64,000 bases of DNA from Parvibaculaceae bacterium Mf 1.05b.01 (lineage in GTDB: Bacteria > Pseudomonadota > Alphaproteobacteria > Parvibaculales > Parvibaculaceae). Every line of letters starts with the position of its first letter. The first letter of the stretch is position 1. The position numbers and the translations under genes were made by a program. The notes beneath the pieces are model-generated. The model saw only the letters and a program-made list of their open reading frames with translations, was not told the DNA's origin and did no database searches. Positions 42,809 to 52,504 of the stretch are shown here, piece after piece. The stretch lies in the NCBI GenBank assembly GCA_000509225.1, contig BAOK01000001.1:496001-560000 (forward strand), in the 5' to 3' direction.

Positions 42809-45052
42809 TTAGAAACGGCCTGCATAGTAGGACCCGTTCCAGTTCGGGCCAGGCGACTCGTTCTCCATCTGTTTGATCCGCGCTTCATAGAAATCGTAAA
42901 GCGTGGAGATGGAACCGTTGAGGCCACGGCAATGACCCAGTGCTTCACGGGCGGCGTCCCATCGCTGGTTCCGATAGGCATCGAAGAGCTTGCGGTGACC
43001 GTCCTCCAGCGCTCTGAATTTCGGGCTCGCCCGCACGATGGAATCGCCGAGCAGGGCGTAAGCGCGCCAGCCGTCGGGATGGCGAGGTGTCGATACGAGA
43101 TCCACCTCAAGCAGGGCAAACTTGTCGCCGACAGCGTCTTTGAAACCATCGCCGACAATCACAGCGGGCCCATAATTGATTGCATGGTGGCGCAGATAGT
43201 GGGCGATGCTGACTGGTTCTCCCAGGACACCATAATCGTAGCTTTGGGTGGCGCCCATATTGCCAATGATTGCCGAGCCGGTTTCGACACCGATGCTGAC
43301 TGAAAGGGGAATGTGGCTCAGATTGTGTCGTCTGGCATCTTCTTCCAAAAATTCGTTTAGCGTATCCAGCTGTTCGCGCATCAAAAGAGCGGCGTCACAG
43401 GCTTTCATAGCGTGATCTGGTTCACTCAAGGGCGCGTTCCACACAGCCATCATGGTGTCGCCGGTATATCTGTCGACCATGCCTTTGCGGTCATGCACGG
43501 TTTTCGTCAGTGGTGAGAAGAACCGATTCAGAATATCTGCGTAGGCCACAGGGTCTTCCAGGTACCGGTCGGCAATCACGTTGAAACCGCGCAAGCCAAC
43601 AGCAAGAGATGTGACTGTGCGTTGCTCCCCGTGTTCGGGGATCAGTTTTGGATTGCGGACGACCTTTGCAAGCGCTTTTGAGGAGAGGCGCCGGGTCATC
43701 TGGTTTTCTATGAAACGCGTCTCTGCTTCGATGCGGAACCGGTTCACCAAGGTGGTGGTGAAGAAAATGGCTGCGAGTGAGGTTGCAGGGAACATCGGAT
43801 CCAGGAGCCACCCTTCGGTGTCGAACAGGTACCATGCGCCATAGCCTGCGGCGCCAAGACTCAGCACCATGAACATAAAGCCCCAGCCAGCTCGTTTGCG
43901 GATAACCAGGATCATCGTAATGAACCCAATAAGGGTCAGGAACGCGAGCTCGGCATTTTGCGCCCAGGCGGGACGGATGAGATATGCGTTCGAGGCTATC
44001 TGATCGATCGCTTCTGCGATGATGGCGCCGGAGGGAAGGGGACCGATGACCGTGTCATAGGTTCTTTCAGCCCCGTTCACGGAAAAGCCAATGACAGCGA
44101 TCTTGCCATTAAGGTCGAAGGCTTCCGCGTCGCTCATGATACGCCAGGCTTCGTATGTGGATTGCTGAGGCACTGAACGGAAATAAAGGCGCAGAGATCC
44201 ATCGGCCTGAGTTTGGACATTGTTGTCCGTGCCGATGATGGTTACTTCTGCAAGACCAGCAGGTTCACCGATCACGAAGGCCCCCTCGGGAATTGTGACC
44301 GTCGCTTGATATCCGTCGGCGGCCTGATGGACCCGCAATGCCTCCAGCGTGGAAGACGGGAAGAGTTTTCCGTCCAGATTTGTCAGCATTGGAATGCTGC
44401 GTACCCGATCTGATTGGCGCTGACTTGGCAATCCCGCCCCATTGCCGTCGGCATTTCGGGACAGACGGCCAAGGGTTGGAACCCAATTGTCATATCTTGG
44501 CGCATAGCGCAGCGGGTTGCCGCCTATATCTGCAATGTCGGTGACTTGAGATGGTGCGTTTTGTGCGACGCCCTTGCCTGGTGTCAGTGTGACCACAGAC
44601 GATCCGGCTTTCAGGGCCTCAACCAGCAATATGTCGTGATCTGGAAGTTCGGCTAGCGCTGCCGCAAGGGCGGTCACATTCGCTTCTGGCGGAAGCGGAG
44701 ACCAGACCTTGAGCGCCTCGCGGGGCGATGTCGTATCAGCCTCAGGTAGTGGCATGTCCAAGACGACTGTCTCTGCCCCGGCGTTGCGCGCAGCCTCCAC
44801 CAGTTCTGCCAGGCGGGCTCTCGACCAGGGCCAATGTCCATAGCGGGCCGAGGAGGCCGGTCCGATGTCTACATAGACGCTTTTCTGCGCTTCAGATGGT
44901 CTTGGTTTGATCTGCTGATAGAGATCGAATGTCTGATTGGACAGGGCAGTCGCCAACCCGCGCGGGTCATAAAATGACAGACAAAGCGCGCCAATGAGCA
45001 CAATGGCAGGCAGAAGAGCCGACAGGCGTCTGAAAATGGTCGTGGATTGCAT
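42809..45052 (-). CDS. CHASE2-domain protein with degenerate class III cyclase domain
   Basis: A 747-residue membrane protein. Helix 1 (residues 12-27) leads to a periplasmic CHASE2 sensor (about 35-360), then three helices (about 365-435) and a cytoplasmic class III cyclase domain (about 475-680). Key residues differ from active cyclases: glycine (G486) replaces the first metal aspartate, serine (S615) the catalytic asparagine and tyrosine (Y619) the transition-state arginine; the second metal aspartate (D532) stays. It may be an inactive, signalling-only cyclase. DgcA follows 56 bp downstream. Confidence 0.9.
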   Translation of the reverse strand: MQSTTIFRRLSALLPAIVLIGALCLSFYDPRGLATALSNQTFDLYQQIKPRPSEAQKSVYVDIGPASSARYGHWPWSRARLAELVEAARNAGAETVVLDMPLPEADTTSPREALKVWSPLPPEANVTALAAALAELPDHDILLVEALKAGSSVVTLTPGKGVAQNAPSQVTDIADIGGNPLRYAPRYDNWVPTLGRLSRNADGNGAGLPSQRQSDRVRSIPMLTNLDGKLFPSSTLEALRVHQAADGYQATVTIPEGAFVIGEPAGLAEVTIIGTDNNVQTQADGSLRLYFRSVPQQSTYEAWRIMSDAEAFDLNGKIAVIGFSVNGAERTYDTVIGPLPSGAIIAEAIDQIASNAYLIRPAWAQNAELAFLTLIGFITMILVIRKRAGWGFMFMVLSLGAAGYGAWYLFDTEGWLLDPMFPATSLAAIFFTTTLVNRFRIEAETRFIENQMTRRLSSKALAKVVRNPKLIPEHGEQRTVTSLAVGLRGFNVIADRYLEDPVAYADILNRFFSPLTKTVHDRKGMVDRYTGDTMMAVWNAPLSEPDHAMKACDAALLMREQLDTLNEFLEEDARRHNLSHIPLSVSIGVETGSAIIGNMGATQSYDYGVLGEPVSIAHYLRHHAINYGPAVIVGDGFKDAVGDKFALLEVDLVSTPRHPDGWRAYALLGDSIVRASPKFRALEDGHRKLFDAYRNQRWDAAREALGHCRGLNGSISTLYDFYEARIKQMENESPGPNWNGSYYAGRF

Positions 45053-45119
45053 TTACGCTAACTCTTTACCAACTGACTTATCCATGACCCCCGTCCCGTG
45101 AACCTTACACAGAAACGCC

Positions 45120-45129
45120 GAAACGTTTC
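45120..45129. promoter_or_regulatory. GAAACGTTTC palindrome, LacI-type operator candidate
   Basis: A perfect ten-base palindrome with a central CG, the typical core of LacI-family operators. It lies in the divergent spacer between the CHASE2 gene (45052) and the TAXI gene (45310), so either or both could be regulated. The rest of the spacer shows no clear feature. Confidence 0.4.
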
Positions 45130-45309
45130 AATTTGGAACGGTCGGAGATCGCTCTAGCAGTGTGTTGCAGGAAGTGTTCCAGACGAACTGCCCCATTTTT
45201 CCCACTTTTCCTTGCTTGTTTTGTGTCGTGGGCGCTTTACCATGCGACCCAACAGGATGGAGTCCCAGCAATCTGTGGGGCGGGTTTAGGTAAAATAGGG
45301 AGTGCGGTG

Positions 45310-46296
45310 ATGAGCCGGATGGTGACGGGTTTGAAGATGTGGGTGGCCGCTTTGGCGCTGGTCTTTGCTGCTGGAACAGGTGCTTACGCTGAGCCGGAAC
45401 GGGTTTTCGTCACGGTTGGGACCGGCGGCATTACCGGCGTTTACTATCCCACGGGTGGTGCGATCTGTCGTTTGGTCAATAAGGACCGCAAAACGCATGG
45501 CATTCGCTGCTCGGTAGAAAGCACTGGTGGATCACTCTTTAACATTAACGCCATTCGCGAGGGCGACCTGGAAATGGGTGTCGCTCAATCGGATTGGCAG
45601 TTCCATGCTTATAACGGTACGTCGAAGTTTGCTGAGACGGGTGCCTTCTCCGATCTGCGCTCCGTGTTTTCCCTGCACCCTGAACCCTTCACTGTGGTTG
45701 CCCGTGCAGATGCGGGAATCACCTCCTTTGAAGACCTTGAGGGAAAACGGGTCAATATTGGCAATCCTGGTTCTGGCCAGCGTGCCACAATGGAAGTTGT
45801 GATGGAGGCCCTTGGCTGGACGACCCGAAACTTTGCCCTGGCCTCTGAGCTTAAATCCGCTGAACAGTCACTCGCGCTTTGCGACAATAAGATTGACGCC
45901 ATTGTCTTTACTGTCGGGCACCCAAGTGGCTCCATCCAGGAAGCTACCACCACCTGCGACACCGTGCTTGTGAATGTGAATGGTGAGGCTGTTGATAAGT
46001 TGATTAATGACAACAGTTTCTATGGCCCAGCCACCATTCCAGGCGGCATGTACAATGGAAACCCGGAAGATGTATCCACCTTTGGCGTGGCGGCAACTTT
46101 TGTAACATCCGTGACTGTGGACGACGAAATTGTCTACCAGCTTGTAAAAGCTGTCTTTGAAAACTTTGATGATTTCAAGAAGCTGCATCCAGCCTTTGCC
46201 GTTCTGACCAAAGAGGGCATGGTTCGCAATGCACTGTCGGCGCCGCTCCACCCTGGGGCTGAGCGGTACTATAAGGAAGCCGGGCTTCTTGAATAA
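45310..46296 (+). CDS. TAXI-family TRAP transporter solute-binding protein
   Basis: A 328-residue periplasmic protein. A signal peptide ([15 protein letters not shown]) precedes [26 protein letters not shown], the TAXI signature, then [39 protein letters not shown] proteins bind carboxylates such as glutamate or 2-oxoglutarate for a fused permease. The ATG at 45310 starts the signal peptide; upstream codons to 45133 are unlikely. The fused permease follows 24 bp downstream. Confidence 0.92.
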   Translation: MSRMVTGLKMWVAALALVFAAGTGAYAEPERVFVTVGTGGITGVYYPTGGAICRLVNKDRKTHGIRCSVESTGGSLFNINAIREGDLEMGVAQSDWQFHAYNGTSKFAETGAFSDLRSVFSLHPEPFTVVARADAGITSFEDLEGKRVNIGNPGSGQRATMEVVMEALGWTTRNFALASELKSAEQSLALCDNKIDAIVFTVGHPSGSIQEATTTCDTVLVNVNGEAVDKLINDNSFYGPATIPGGMYNGNPEDVSTFGVAATFVTSVTVDDEIVYQLVKAVFENFDDFKKLHPAFAVLTKEGMVRNALSAPLHPGAERYYKEAGLLE

Positions 46297-46320
46297 GGAT
46301 CGCAGGCGGGGAGATTTCCG

Positions 46321-48888
46321 TTGAGCGAACCGAACCCAAGCGTTGCTGAAGAGCTGGTCGCGGCTGAAACCGGCGCGCGCACTCATGACGGCACGACGGG
46401 AAAGGTGATTGCAGGCATTGCGATTGCCTGGTCCCTTTTTCAGCTCTGGTACGCGTCACCACTTCCCTTTCTTGTCGCAAGATATATTCCTGTTCTGAAC
46501 GACACAGAAGCGCGGGCGATCCATCTCGCGTTTGCCTTTCTTTTGGCCTTTGTGAGCTTCCCGGCCTTGAAGCGATCACCGCGAGACTGGGTGCCGCTTC
46601 AGGACTGGGTGCTTGGGATCGCGGGCGCTGTGTCTGCGGCCTACCTTTTTGTTTTCAATGATGCGCTCGCCTCGCGACCAGGTCTCCCTAATACGGCGGA
46701 CCTTGTGACAGCAGGCATCGGTCTGGTGCTGTTGCTGGAAGCGACGCGGAGGACGCTTGGTCCGCCGCTGACCGTGATGGCGCTCATCTTTCTGTCCTAT
46801 GTGTTTTTTGGGAACATGGCGCCGGACCTCATCGCCTGGAAGGGGGCTTCCTTCTCTCGTGCCATGAGCCATTTGTGGATTACGACCGAAGGCGTGTTTG
46901 GGATCGCTCTTGGAGTCTCCACGAGTTTCGTCTTCTTGTTTGTACTTTTCGGCTCCTTGCTCGACCGGGCGGGTGCTGGTCACTATTTTATTCAAGTGGC
47001 TTTCGCGCTCCTCGGTCATATGCGGGGCGGGCCTGCGAAAGCGGCCGTTCTCGCATCTGGCATGACGGGCTTGGTGTCTGGTTCGTCTATCGCGAACACA
47101 GTTACGACCGGCACTTTCACCATTCCACTGATGAAGCGGGTCGGCTTCTCAAGCGAAAAGGCCGGTGCTGTTGAGGTTGCTTCATCGGTCAACGGGCAGA
47201 TCATGCCACCTGTTATGGGGGCGGCCGCGTTCCTCATGGTTGAGTATGTGGGAATCTCCTACCTGGAGGTCATCACCCATGCATTCTTGCCGGCTGTGAT
47301 TTCCTACATTGCACTCATCTACATTGTGCACTTGGAGGCGTTGAAGGCTGGCATGGAAGGCTTGCCTCGATCGGGAACACCACCGACGGGCATTTCTCGG
47401 GTTCTGCGGGCTGGAGTATCAATCAGTTCATTCCTGATTGTGGCCGGCATCTGGTATTACGGCATCCTTGCAGCCCAGAGTCTGTTTGGCGCGGCGGCCT
47501 CTTACGTGCTCGCGTTAGGGTTTCTTCTTTTCTACGTGGTGACTCTTGGCTATGCCGCCCGGCACCCAGATTTGCCGCCCGAGGATCCTAACGCACCTAT
47601 CATCGAAACGCCTCGCATTGCGGATATCGGGCGAACAGGACTTCATTTCATTCTCCCGATCGGGGTGTTGGTTTGGTGTTTGATGGTGGAGCGTTTGTCG
47701 CCGGGGCTTGCTGCATTCTGGGCGACGGTCGCAATTGGCTTCATCCTGATTACCCAGCGAGCCGTGCTCGGAGCTTTTCGGGGCCGCCGAGCATTTGTGC
47801 CCGATTTAAAGGCGGGTGTTGTTGATTTCGCGTCAGGGCTGGAGCTGGGCGCGAAGAATATGGTGGCGATTGCGATTGCGACCGCTGCTGCGGGCATCAT
47901 TGTTGGTGCGGTGTCTCTCACCGGTGTGGGGCAGGTGCTGACGGAGCTCGTTGAGATCCTATCCGGCGGAAACCTTCTCGCCATGTTGGGTCTGGTCGCG
48001 ATCCTCTCCATCGTACTGGGCATGGGGCTGCCGACAACCGCCAACTACATCGTCGTGTCTGCTCTGATGGCTGGCGTGGTTGTTGATCTTGGGGCGCAGA
48101 ACGGGCTCGTTGTGCCGCTTATTGCTGTGCACCTGTTTGTTTTTTACTTTGGGATTATGGCCGATGTTACGCCGCCGGTCGGGCTTGCGTCATTTGCGGC
48201 TGCGGCAATTTCACGGGCCGACCCCATCAAGACAGGCATCGCGGCTTTTGCCTATTCGCTGCGGACTGTTGTTCTGCCGTTTCTCTTCATTTTCAATACG
48301 AAACTTCTGCTGATCGGGATCGAAGGGCCGATTGATCTGGCGTTGACGGTTCTAGGTGCGGTGACGGCGGTGCTGGTGTTCGCCGCCGCTACTCAGGGCT
48401 ATTTCGTTGCGCGGAACAAGCTCTGGGAGTCAGCAGTATTGTTGCTGGTCGCGTTCACGCTCTTCCGACCGCAATATTGGGTCGACCAGATTGCGCCACC
48501 GTTTCAGACCGTCCCCTATACAGAGGCCGTGCCTCTTATCGAAGGCGCCGCCGCTGATGTTTCGCTGCGCCTCACAGCGACAGGCGAGACACTGGAGGGA
48601 GATATAGAGACCCGTACGGTGCTTCTACCGCTCGGTGAACAAGCGCCGGTGGATGTTCGCCTGGAACATGCAGGTCTTATTCTTCGGACGGAAGAGGGCA
48701 GCACCTTTGTCGATGATGTGGTATTTGGAGGTCCAGCAGGGGAAGCGGGCATCGATTTTGACTGGGAAGTCCTGTCGATCGAACTCCCTAATGATCAGCC
48801 AAATGCCTATTTCATGTATCTGCCAGCTGGGGCTCTGCTACTCGGCGTCTGGGTGATGCAGCGCCGCCGCAGGATAATGTCGGCTTAG
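46321..48888 (+). CDS. TRAP transporter permease, fused small and large subunits, DUF3394 tail
   Basis: An 855-residue fused DctQM-type permease: the N-terminal four-helix small-subunit part (to about residue 150) continues into the large multi-helix subunit, with GSLLDRAGAGHYFIQVAFALLG and GLVSGSSIANTVTTGTFTIPLMKRVGF typical of the TAXI-associated type. The last ~160 residues are a DUF3394 domain followed by a C-terminal helix. Translation probably begins at TTG 46321, seven bases after GGGGAG. It uses the sodium or proton gradient to import the TAXI ligand. A bidirectional terminator follows. Confidence 0.92.
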   Translation: MSEPNPSVAEELVAAETGARTHDGTTGKVIAGIAIAWSLFQLWYASPLPFLVARYIPVLNDTEARAIHLAFAFLLAFVSFPALKRSPRDWVPLQDWVLGIAGAVSAAYLFVFNDALASRPGLPNTADLVTAGIGLVLLLEATRRTLGPPLTVMALIFLSYVFFGNMAPDLIAWKGASFSRAMSHLWITTEGVFGIALGVSTSFVFLFVLFGSLLDRAGAGHYFIQVAFALLGHMRGGPAKAAVLASGMTGLVSGSSIANTVTTGTFTIPLMKRVGFSSEKAGAVEVASSVNGQIMPPVMGAAAFLMVEYVGISYLEVITHAFLPAVISYIALIYIVHLEALKAGMEGLPRSGTPPTGISRVLRAGVSISSFLIVAGIWYYGILAAQSLFGAAASYVLALGFLLFYVVTLGYAARHPDLPPEDPNAPIIETPRIADIGRTGLHFILPIGVLVWCLMVERLSPGLAAFWATVAIGFILITQRAVLGAFRGRRAFVPDLKAGVVDFASGLELGAKNMVAIAIATAAAGIIVGAVSLTGVGQVLTELVEILSGGNLLAMLGLVAILSIVLGMGLPTTANYIVVSALMAGVVVDLGAQNGLVVPLIAVHLFVFYFGIMADVTPPVGLASFAAAAISRADPIKTGIAAFAYSLRTVVLPFLFIFNTKLLLIGIEGPIDLALTVLGAVTAVLVFAAATQGYFVARNKLWESAVLLLVAFTLFRPQYWVDQIAPPFQTVPYTEAVPLIEGAAADVSLRLTATGETLEGDIETRTVLLPLGEQAPVDVRLEHAGLILRTEEGSTFVDDVVFGGPAGEAGIDFDWEVLSIELPNDQPNAYFMYLPAGALLLGVWVMQRRRRIMSA

Positions 48889-48899
48889 CACAGGTACAA

Positions 48900-48932
48900 A
48901 AAAGGCAGCTCGATGATATTGAGCTGCCTTTT
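48900..48932. terminator. Bidirectional terminator
   Basis: A 12-bp inverted repeat (AAAAGGCAGCTC / GAGCTGCCTTTT) with a nine-base loop, with A-run and T-run flanks for both strands. It ends the TRAP operon and the convergent cytochrome c gene. Confidence 0.9.
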
Positions 48933-48955
48933 CATTAAGTGAATGTACCGCGAGA

Positions 48956-49381
48956 TTATTCAGCTGCAGCTTCTTCTGCAGCCGGCGCTGCCCCGGTTTC
49001 CTGACGAAGATAAGCGATCAGGTTTACCCGATCCTTTTCTTTCCGCAGGCCAACAAAAGACATGTTGGTACCAGGCACATAGTCCCGTGGTTTGGTGAGG
49101 TATTCAGCCAGGTTCTCGTCGGTCCAGGTGCCGATTTCAGCGGCACGGGCCGTCATGCCGTCAGAGAAGTTGAAATCTGCCGCTGAGGCAACTGGGCGGT
49201 CAAACATGCCATAGAGGTTCGGGCCGATCTTGTTGCCTTCTCCGTCACCAAGGGTGTGGCAGGCAGCACATTTCTTAAACACTTTCGCGCCTTTGCCCAA
49301 ATCTGGCTCGCTTGCATGAGCCGCCAGTGGCAGTGCGAGAGACAGGCCCAGAATGGAGAGACCTTTGACTAACTGGTTCAT
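48956..49381 (-). CDS. Cytochrome c family protein (class I, c2-like)
   Basis: A 141-residue periplasmic cytochrome. A signal peptide (LSLALPLAAHASEP) is followed by the haem motif KKCAACHTLG (about residues 35-44) and the distal methionine in PGTNMSFVGL. The overall length fits cytochrome c2/c552. A C-terminal alanine- and glutamate-rich tail (APAAEEAAAE) is unusual but harmless. It is a soluble electron carrier in respiration. The ATG at 49381 starts the signal peptide; an in-frame start further upstream is not supported. Confidence 0.92.
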   Translation of the reverse strand: MNQLVKGLSILGLSLALPLAAHASEPDLGKGAKVFKKCAACHTLGDGEGNKIGPNLYGMFDRPVASAADFNFSDGMTARAAEIGTWTDENLAEYLTKPRDYVPGTNMSFVGLRKEKDRVNLIAYLRQETGAAPAAEEAAAE

Positions 49382-49523
49382 CACTTTCCTCGTTTCAGTG
49401 CGGCGCCAAATTTGAACGCCCGTACCCCTTGGTGGTCTTACAAACACATGTCATCTTACATGAATAACTAAGAGGTCAACCTAATCTCCCAAAAAGCTCA
49501 GGCAATGTGGCCGTATGACGCGG

Positions 49524-49540
49524 TTCTTGTGGTACAAGAA
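49524..49540. promoter_or_regulatory. Perfect inverted repeat TTCTTGT-GGT-ACAAGAA
   Basis: Seven-base arms with a three-base centre, 75 bp before the start of the Mla operon and 143 bp upstream of the cytochrome c start. A dimeric regulator could bind here. A second short repeat, ACCCC-CGACA-GGGGT, lies at 49571-49585, close to the Mla start. Confidence 0.5.
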
Positions 49541-49614
49541 ATCGAGGGAATTCGGTCAAAATAAGACCGTACCCCCGACAGGGGTTAGATCGGATAGGGG
49601 CAATCAAAGCGGTT

Positions 49615-50757
49615 ATGAGCGCGACCACGACAGCGACATTGGAAACCGAGGAGGCAGAGGTTGGCTTCCTTGTGCGTGCCAAAGGTGCGTGGACAGTCCG
49701 GCTGGTCCGTGATCTTGATGGACCACTCAGAGAAATCAGCCCGAAGCGCGCCCGCGGCAGAGACGCCGTTATCGATCTCACGGGTCTGACGAGGCTTGAT
49801 ACGGCAGGTGCCTGGTTGCTTCATCGCACCAGCGAGCAGCTTAGGGTCGCGGGGCTCAGAGTTTCCTACCGCGGCGAAACAGCTGAAATCAGGACCCTAT
49901 TGGATGTAGCTGAAGGGTACCGTTTTGGTTTCAACCTTCGCTTGCCGCGCCCTCCTGCCTATATCCAACTCGCTGACAGGGTGGGGGCAACGCTTATATC
50001 CGTTGCGAATGAAGTCCGCGGTTTGTTGGGCTTTTTTGGGCTTTTGCTGGAGGTTCTCTGGCGCACCATCAAGCATCCTAGTCGGTTGCGGGTTGTCCCT
50101 TTGGTTCATCACATGGAACGTGCTGGTCTTGATGCACTGCCCATCGTTTGTCTGATGACATTTCTGATTGGGGGCGTTCTTGCTCAGCAGGGTGCCGTCC
50201 AGCTCCAGAAGTTCGGAGCTGAAGTTTTCACGGTGAATATGGTCGCGATCACATTTTTGCGTGAGATCGGGATTCTCCTCACTGCTATTATTGTTGCGGG
50301 TCGCTCAGGAAGTGCGTTCACCGCGGAAATCGGCTCCATGAAGATGCGCGAAGAGGTGGACGCTATGCGAACCCTTGGCCTGGACCCAATGGACATGCTG
50401 GTGGTGCCCCGCGTTCTTGCCCTGGTCATCATGCTGCCGCTTCTCACCTTTGTTGCTGACATTATGGGCCTGGTTGGTGGTGCCTTAATGGTCTGGCAGA
50501 TGTTGGACACGTCGCCGGGTGTTTTCATCGTGCGTTTGTCGGAGGCGGCAGACTTCTGGACTTTTGGCGTGGGCATTTTGAAAGCGCCGTTGATGGCACT
50601 GGTGATTGCAATGATCGGCTGCTATGCGGGCATGCGTGTCACAGGAAGCGCTGAATCCGTTGGCGTGCAAACAACGCGGTCTGTTGTGCAATCGATTTTC
50701 ATGGTCATAGTGCTTGATGCACTTTTTGCCGTCTTCTTCACTGCGATAGGGATCTGA
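49615..50757 (+). CDS. mlaE: MlaE-family ABC permease with N-terminal STAS domain
   Basis: A 380-residue protein. Residues 1-110 form a STAS domain (AVIDLTGLTRLDTAGAWLLHRT), corresponding to MlaB fused to the permease. The permease half has GGVLAQQGAVQLQKFGAEVFTVNMVAITFLREIG and the conserved EIGSMKMREEVDAMRTLGLDPMD loop of MlaE. It moves phospholipids across the envelope with MlaF, MlaD and the lipoprotein, which follow in that order. The fusion is common in alphaproteobacteria. Confidence 0.93.
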   Translation: MSATTTATLETEEAEVGFLVRAKGAWTVRLVRDLDGPLREISPKRARGRDAVIDLTGLTRLDTAGAWLLHRTSEQLRVAGLRVSYRGETAEIRTLLDVAEGYRFGFNLRLPRPPAYIQLADRVGATLISVANEVRGLLGFFGLLLEVLWRTIKHPSRLRVVPLVHHMERAGLDALPIVCLMTFLIGGVLAQQGAVQLQKFGAEVFTVNMVAITFLREIGILLTAIIVAGRSGSAFTAEIGSMKMREEVDAMRTLGLDPMDMLVVPRVLALVIMLPLLTFVADIMGLVGGALMVWQMLDTSPGVFIVRLSEAADFWTFGVGILKAPLMALVIAMIGCYAGMRVTGSAESVGVQTTRSVVQSIFMVIVLDALFAVFFTAIGI

Positions 50758-50760
50758 TTG

Positions 50761-51537
50761 ATGACAGATGATGACCCTATTATTAGGGTGAGAGGTTTGC
50801 GGAACCAGTTTGGCTCGCAGGTTGTCCATGACAATCTGGATCTTGATGTGAGGCGAGGCGAAGTCCTGGGGATTGTTGGCGGGTCAGGGACAGGCAAGTC
50901 CGTGCTGCTTCGTTCCATTGTTGGCCTGCAACGCCCAACAGCGGGCACGGTTACTGTGCTGGGCCGAACTATTTCCGAGATGGAAGAAGAAGAGCGCAAA
51001 CGGCTGGAGCAACAATGGGGCATCTTGTTTCAAGATGGCGCGTTGTTTTCCGCTCTCACGGTGGCTGAAAATGTCCAGGTTCCCTATCGGGAACATCTTG
51101 GCCTTCCGCTGGATCTGATGGATGAGTTGGCGGCGCTGAAAATCACCATGGTGGGGCTGCCGTCGGATGCCTGTACCAAGTACCCGTCTGAACTTTCGGG
51201 CGGCATGAGGAAGCGGGCCGGGCTGGCGCGGGCCCTGGCGCTTGATCCCGATATTCTCTTTCTGGACGAGCCCACGGCGGGGCTGGATCCTATTGGGGCG
51301 GCCGCTTTTGACACGCTGATACGGGACCTTCAAAGGACACTTGGGTTGACGGTTTTCCTCGTCACGCACGATCTGGATACTCTGCACGCGACGTGTGATC
51401 GGATCGCGGTCCTCGCTGACAAGCGTGTTACGCTGCAGGGGACCATGGATGATATGCTGCGCAGCGATCATCCCTGGATCAAAGAATACTTTACAGGCCC
51501 TCGGGCGCGGGCGGCGCAGGCGTCGGCAACCGGGTAG
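50761..51537 (+). CDS. mlaF: Mla-type ABC transporter ATP-binding protein
   Basis: A 258-residue ABC ATPase. Walker A is VGGSGTGKSVLL, the ABC signature LSGGMRKRAGLARAL, Walker B ILFLDEPTAGLDP, and the switch histidine is in LVTHDLD. The first ATG is at 50761, three bases after the permease stop; an in-frame TTG at 50758 is unlikely. It energises phospholipid movement through MlaE. Confidence 0.94.
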   Translation: MTDDDPIIRVRGLRNQFGSQVVHDNLDLDVRRGEVLGIVGGSGTGKSVLLRSIVGLQRPTAGTVTVLGRTISEMEEEERKRLEQQWGILFQDGALFSALTVAENVQVPYREHLGLPLDLMDELAALKITMVGLPSDACTKYPSELSGGMRKRAGLARALALDPDILFLDEPTAGLDPIGAAAFDTLIRDLQRTLGLTVFLVTHDLDTLHATCDRIAVLADKRVTLQGTMDDMLRSDHPWIKEYFTGPRARAAQASATG

Positions 51538-51552
51538 GGATAGAGAAGCCAC

Positions 51553-52503
51553 ATGGAAATCAAATCCAACAATATCATGATTGGTGCCTTCGCACTGGCA
51601 ACGATTGCAGCCCTGTTCCTGTTCGCGCTGTGGGTTGGCCGGGTGCAGCTTGATCGGACATATGCTTATTATGAGATTGTTTTCTCAGGATCTGTGTCTG
51701 GTCTGACGGAGTCGGGGGTCGTCCAATATAACGGGATCCCAGTTGGCCGTGTTGTTGACCTTCATCTGGCCGAAGACGACCCGAGCAAAGTGGTTGCCCT
51801 CGTTGAGTTGGACGCCCGAACACCTGTGAAAGAAGACACAGACGCCAAACTGGAGCTGTTTGGTTTGACTGGCGTGGCGCAGATCGAGTTGACGGGCGGG
51901 ACGTCTACGGCGCCGCCGCTGATGCCGCAGGCTGGGGAATCTTATCCGACAATTATCGCGGCGCCGTCTGCCTTTCAGGAACTCTTCATGAGTGCGCCAG
52001 ATGCCATCGAAAATGCCAACGCGCTTCTAAGAGACGTGCGACTTCTGGTTCGTGAAAACCAGAGCTCAATCAAAACCATCGTGTCCAATCTGGAAACACT
52101 CTCGGCGGAGCTGGCGGGTAGCTCTGGTGATATTTCTGGAACGTTGGAGAATATCAACACTATTACTTCAGACGTCGCAGCCGCGACCGGCAAACTTGAA
52201 AACCTGGCAGGTACAGCTGACCGGTTGATGGAAAATGATGTGACTGCATTGGTCCGGGAAGCAAAAGGCGCTGCGGCATCCTATGGGCGCGTCGCGGACG
52301 AGCTTGAGCTCGTACTATCGAGCAATCGCAGTTCTATCAATAGTTTCGCGCGAGATGGATTGGGTCAGTTGCCGCTTCTAATAGAAGAGGCTAGGGATAT
52401 GGTTGCGGCTTTGGAGCGTTTTGTTTCCCGTGCCGAGGGCGACCCGGCAGGCTTCTTGCTCGGAAGCGATACACCAGAATATGAACCGGAATCAGGACGA
52501 TAA
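51553..52503 (+). CDS. mlaD: MlaD-family MCE protein
   Basis: A 316-residue protein with one N-terminal helix (IGAFALATIAALFLFALWVG) and a single MCE domain beginning YAYYEIVFSGSVSGLTESGVVQYNGIPVGRV. The C-terminal ~170 residues are long and helical, a tail that is longer than in the enterobacterial MlaD and may extend the periplasmic tunnel. It forms the hexameric ring that receives lipids. It starts 15 bases after mlaF. The stop overlaps neither neighbour; the auxiliary lipoprotein starts one base after it. Confidence 0.93.
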   Translation: MEIKSNNIMIGAFALATIAALFLFALWVGRVQLDRTYAYYEIVFSGSVSGLTESGVVQYNGIPVGRVVDLHLAEDDPSKVVALVELDARTPVKEDTDAKLELFGLTGVAQIELTGGTSTAPPLMPQAGESYPTIIAAPSAFQELFMSAPDAIENANALLRDVRLLVRENQSSIKTIVSNLETLSAELAGSSGDISGTLENINTITSDVAAATGKLENLAGTADRLMENDVTALVREAKGAAASYGRVADELELVLSSNRSSINSFARDGLGQLPLLIEEARDMVAALERFVSRAEGDPAGFLLGSDTPEYEPESGR

Positions 52504-52504
52504 A

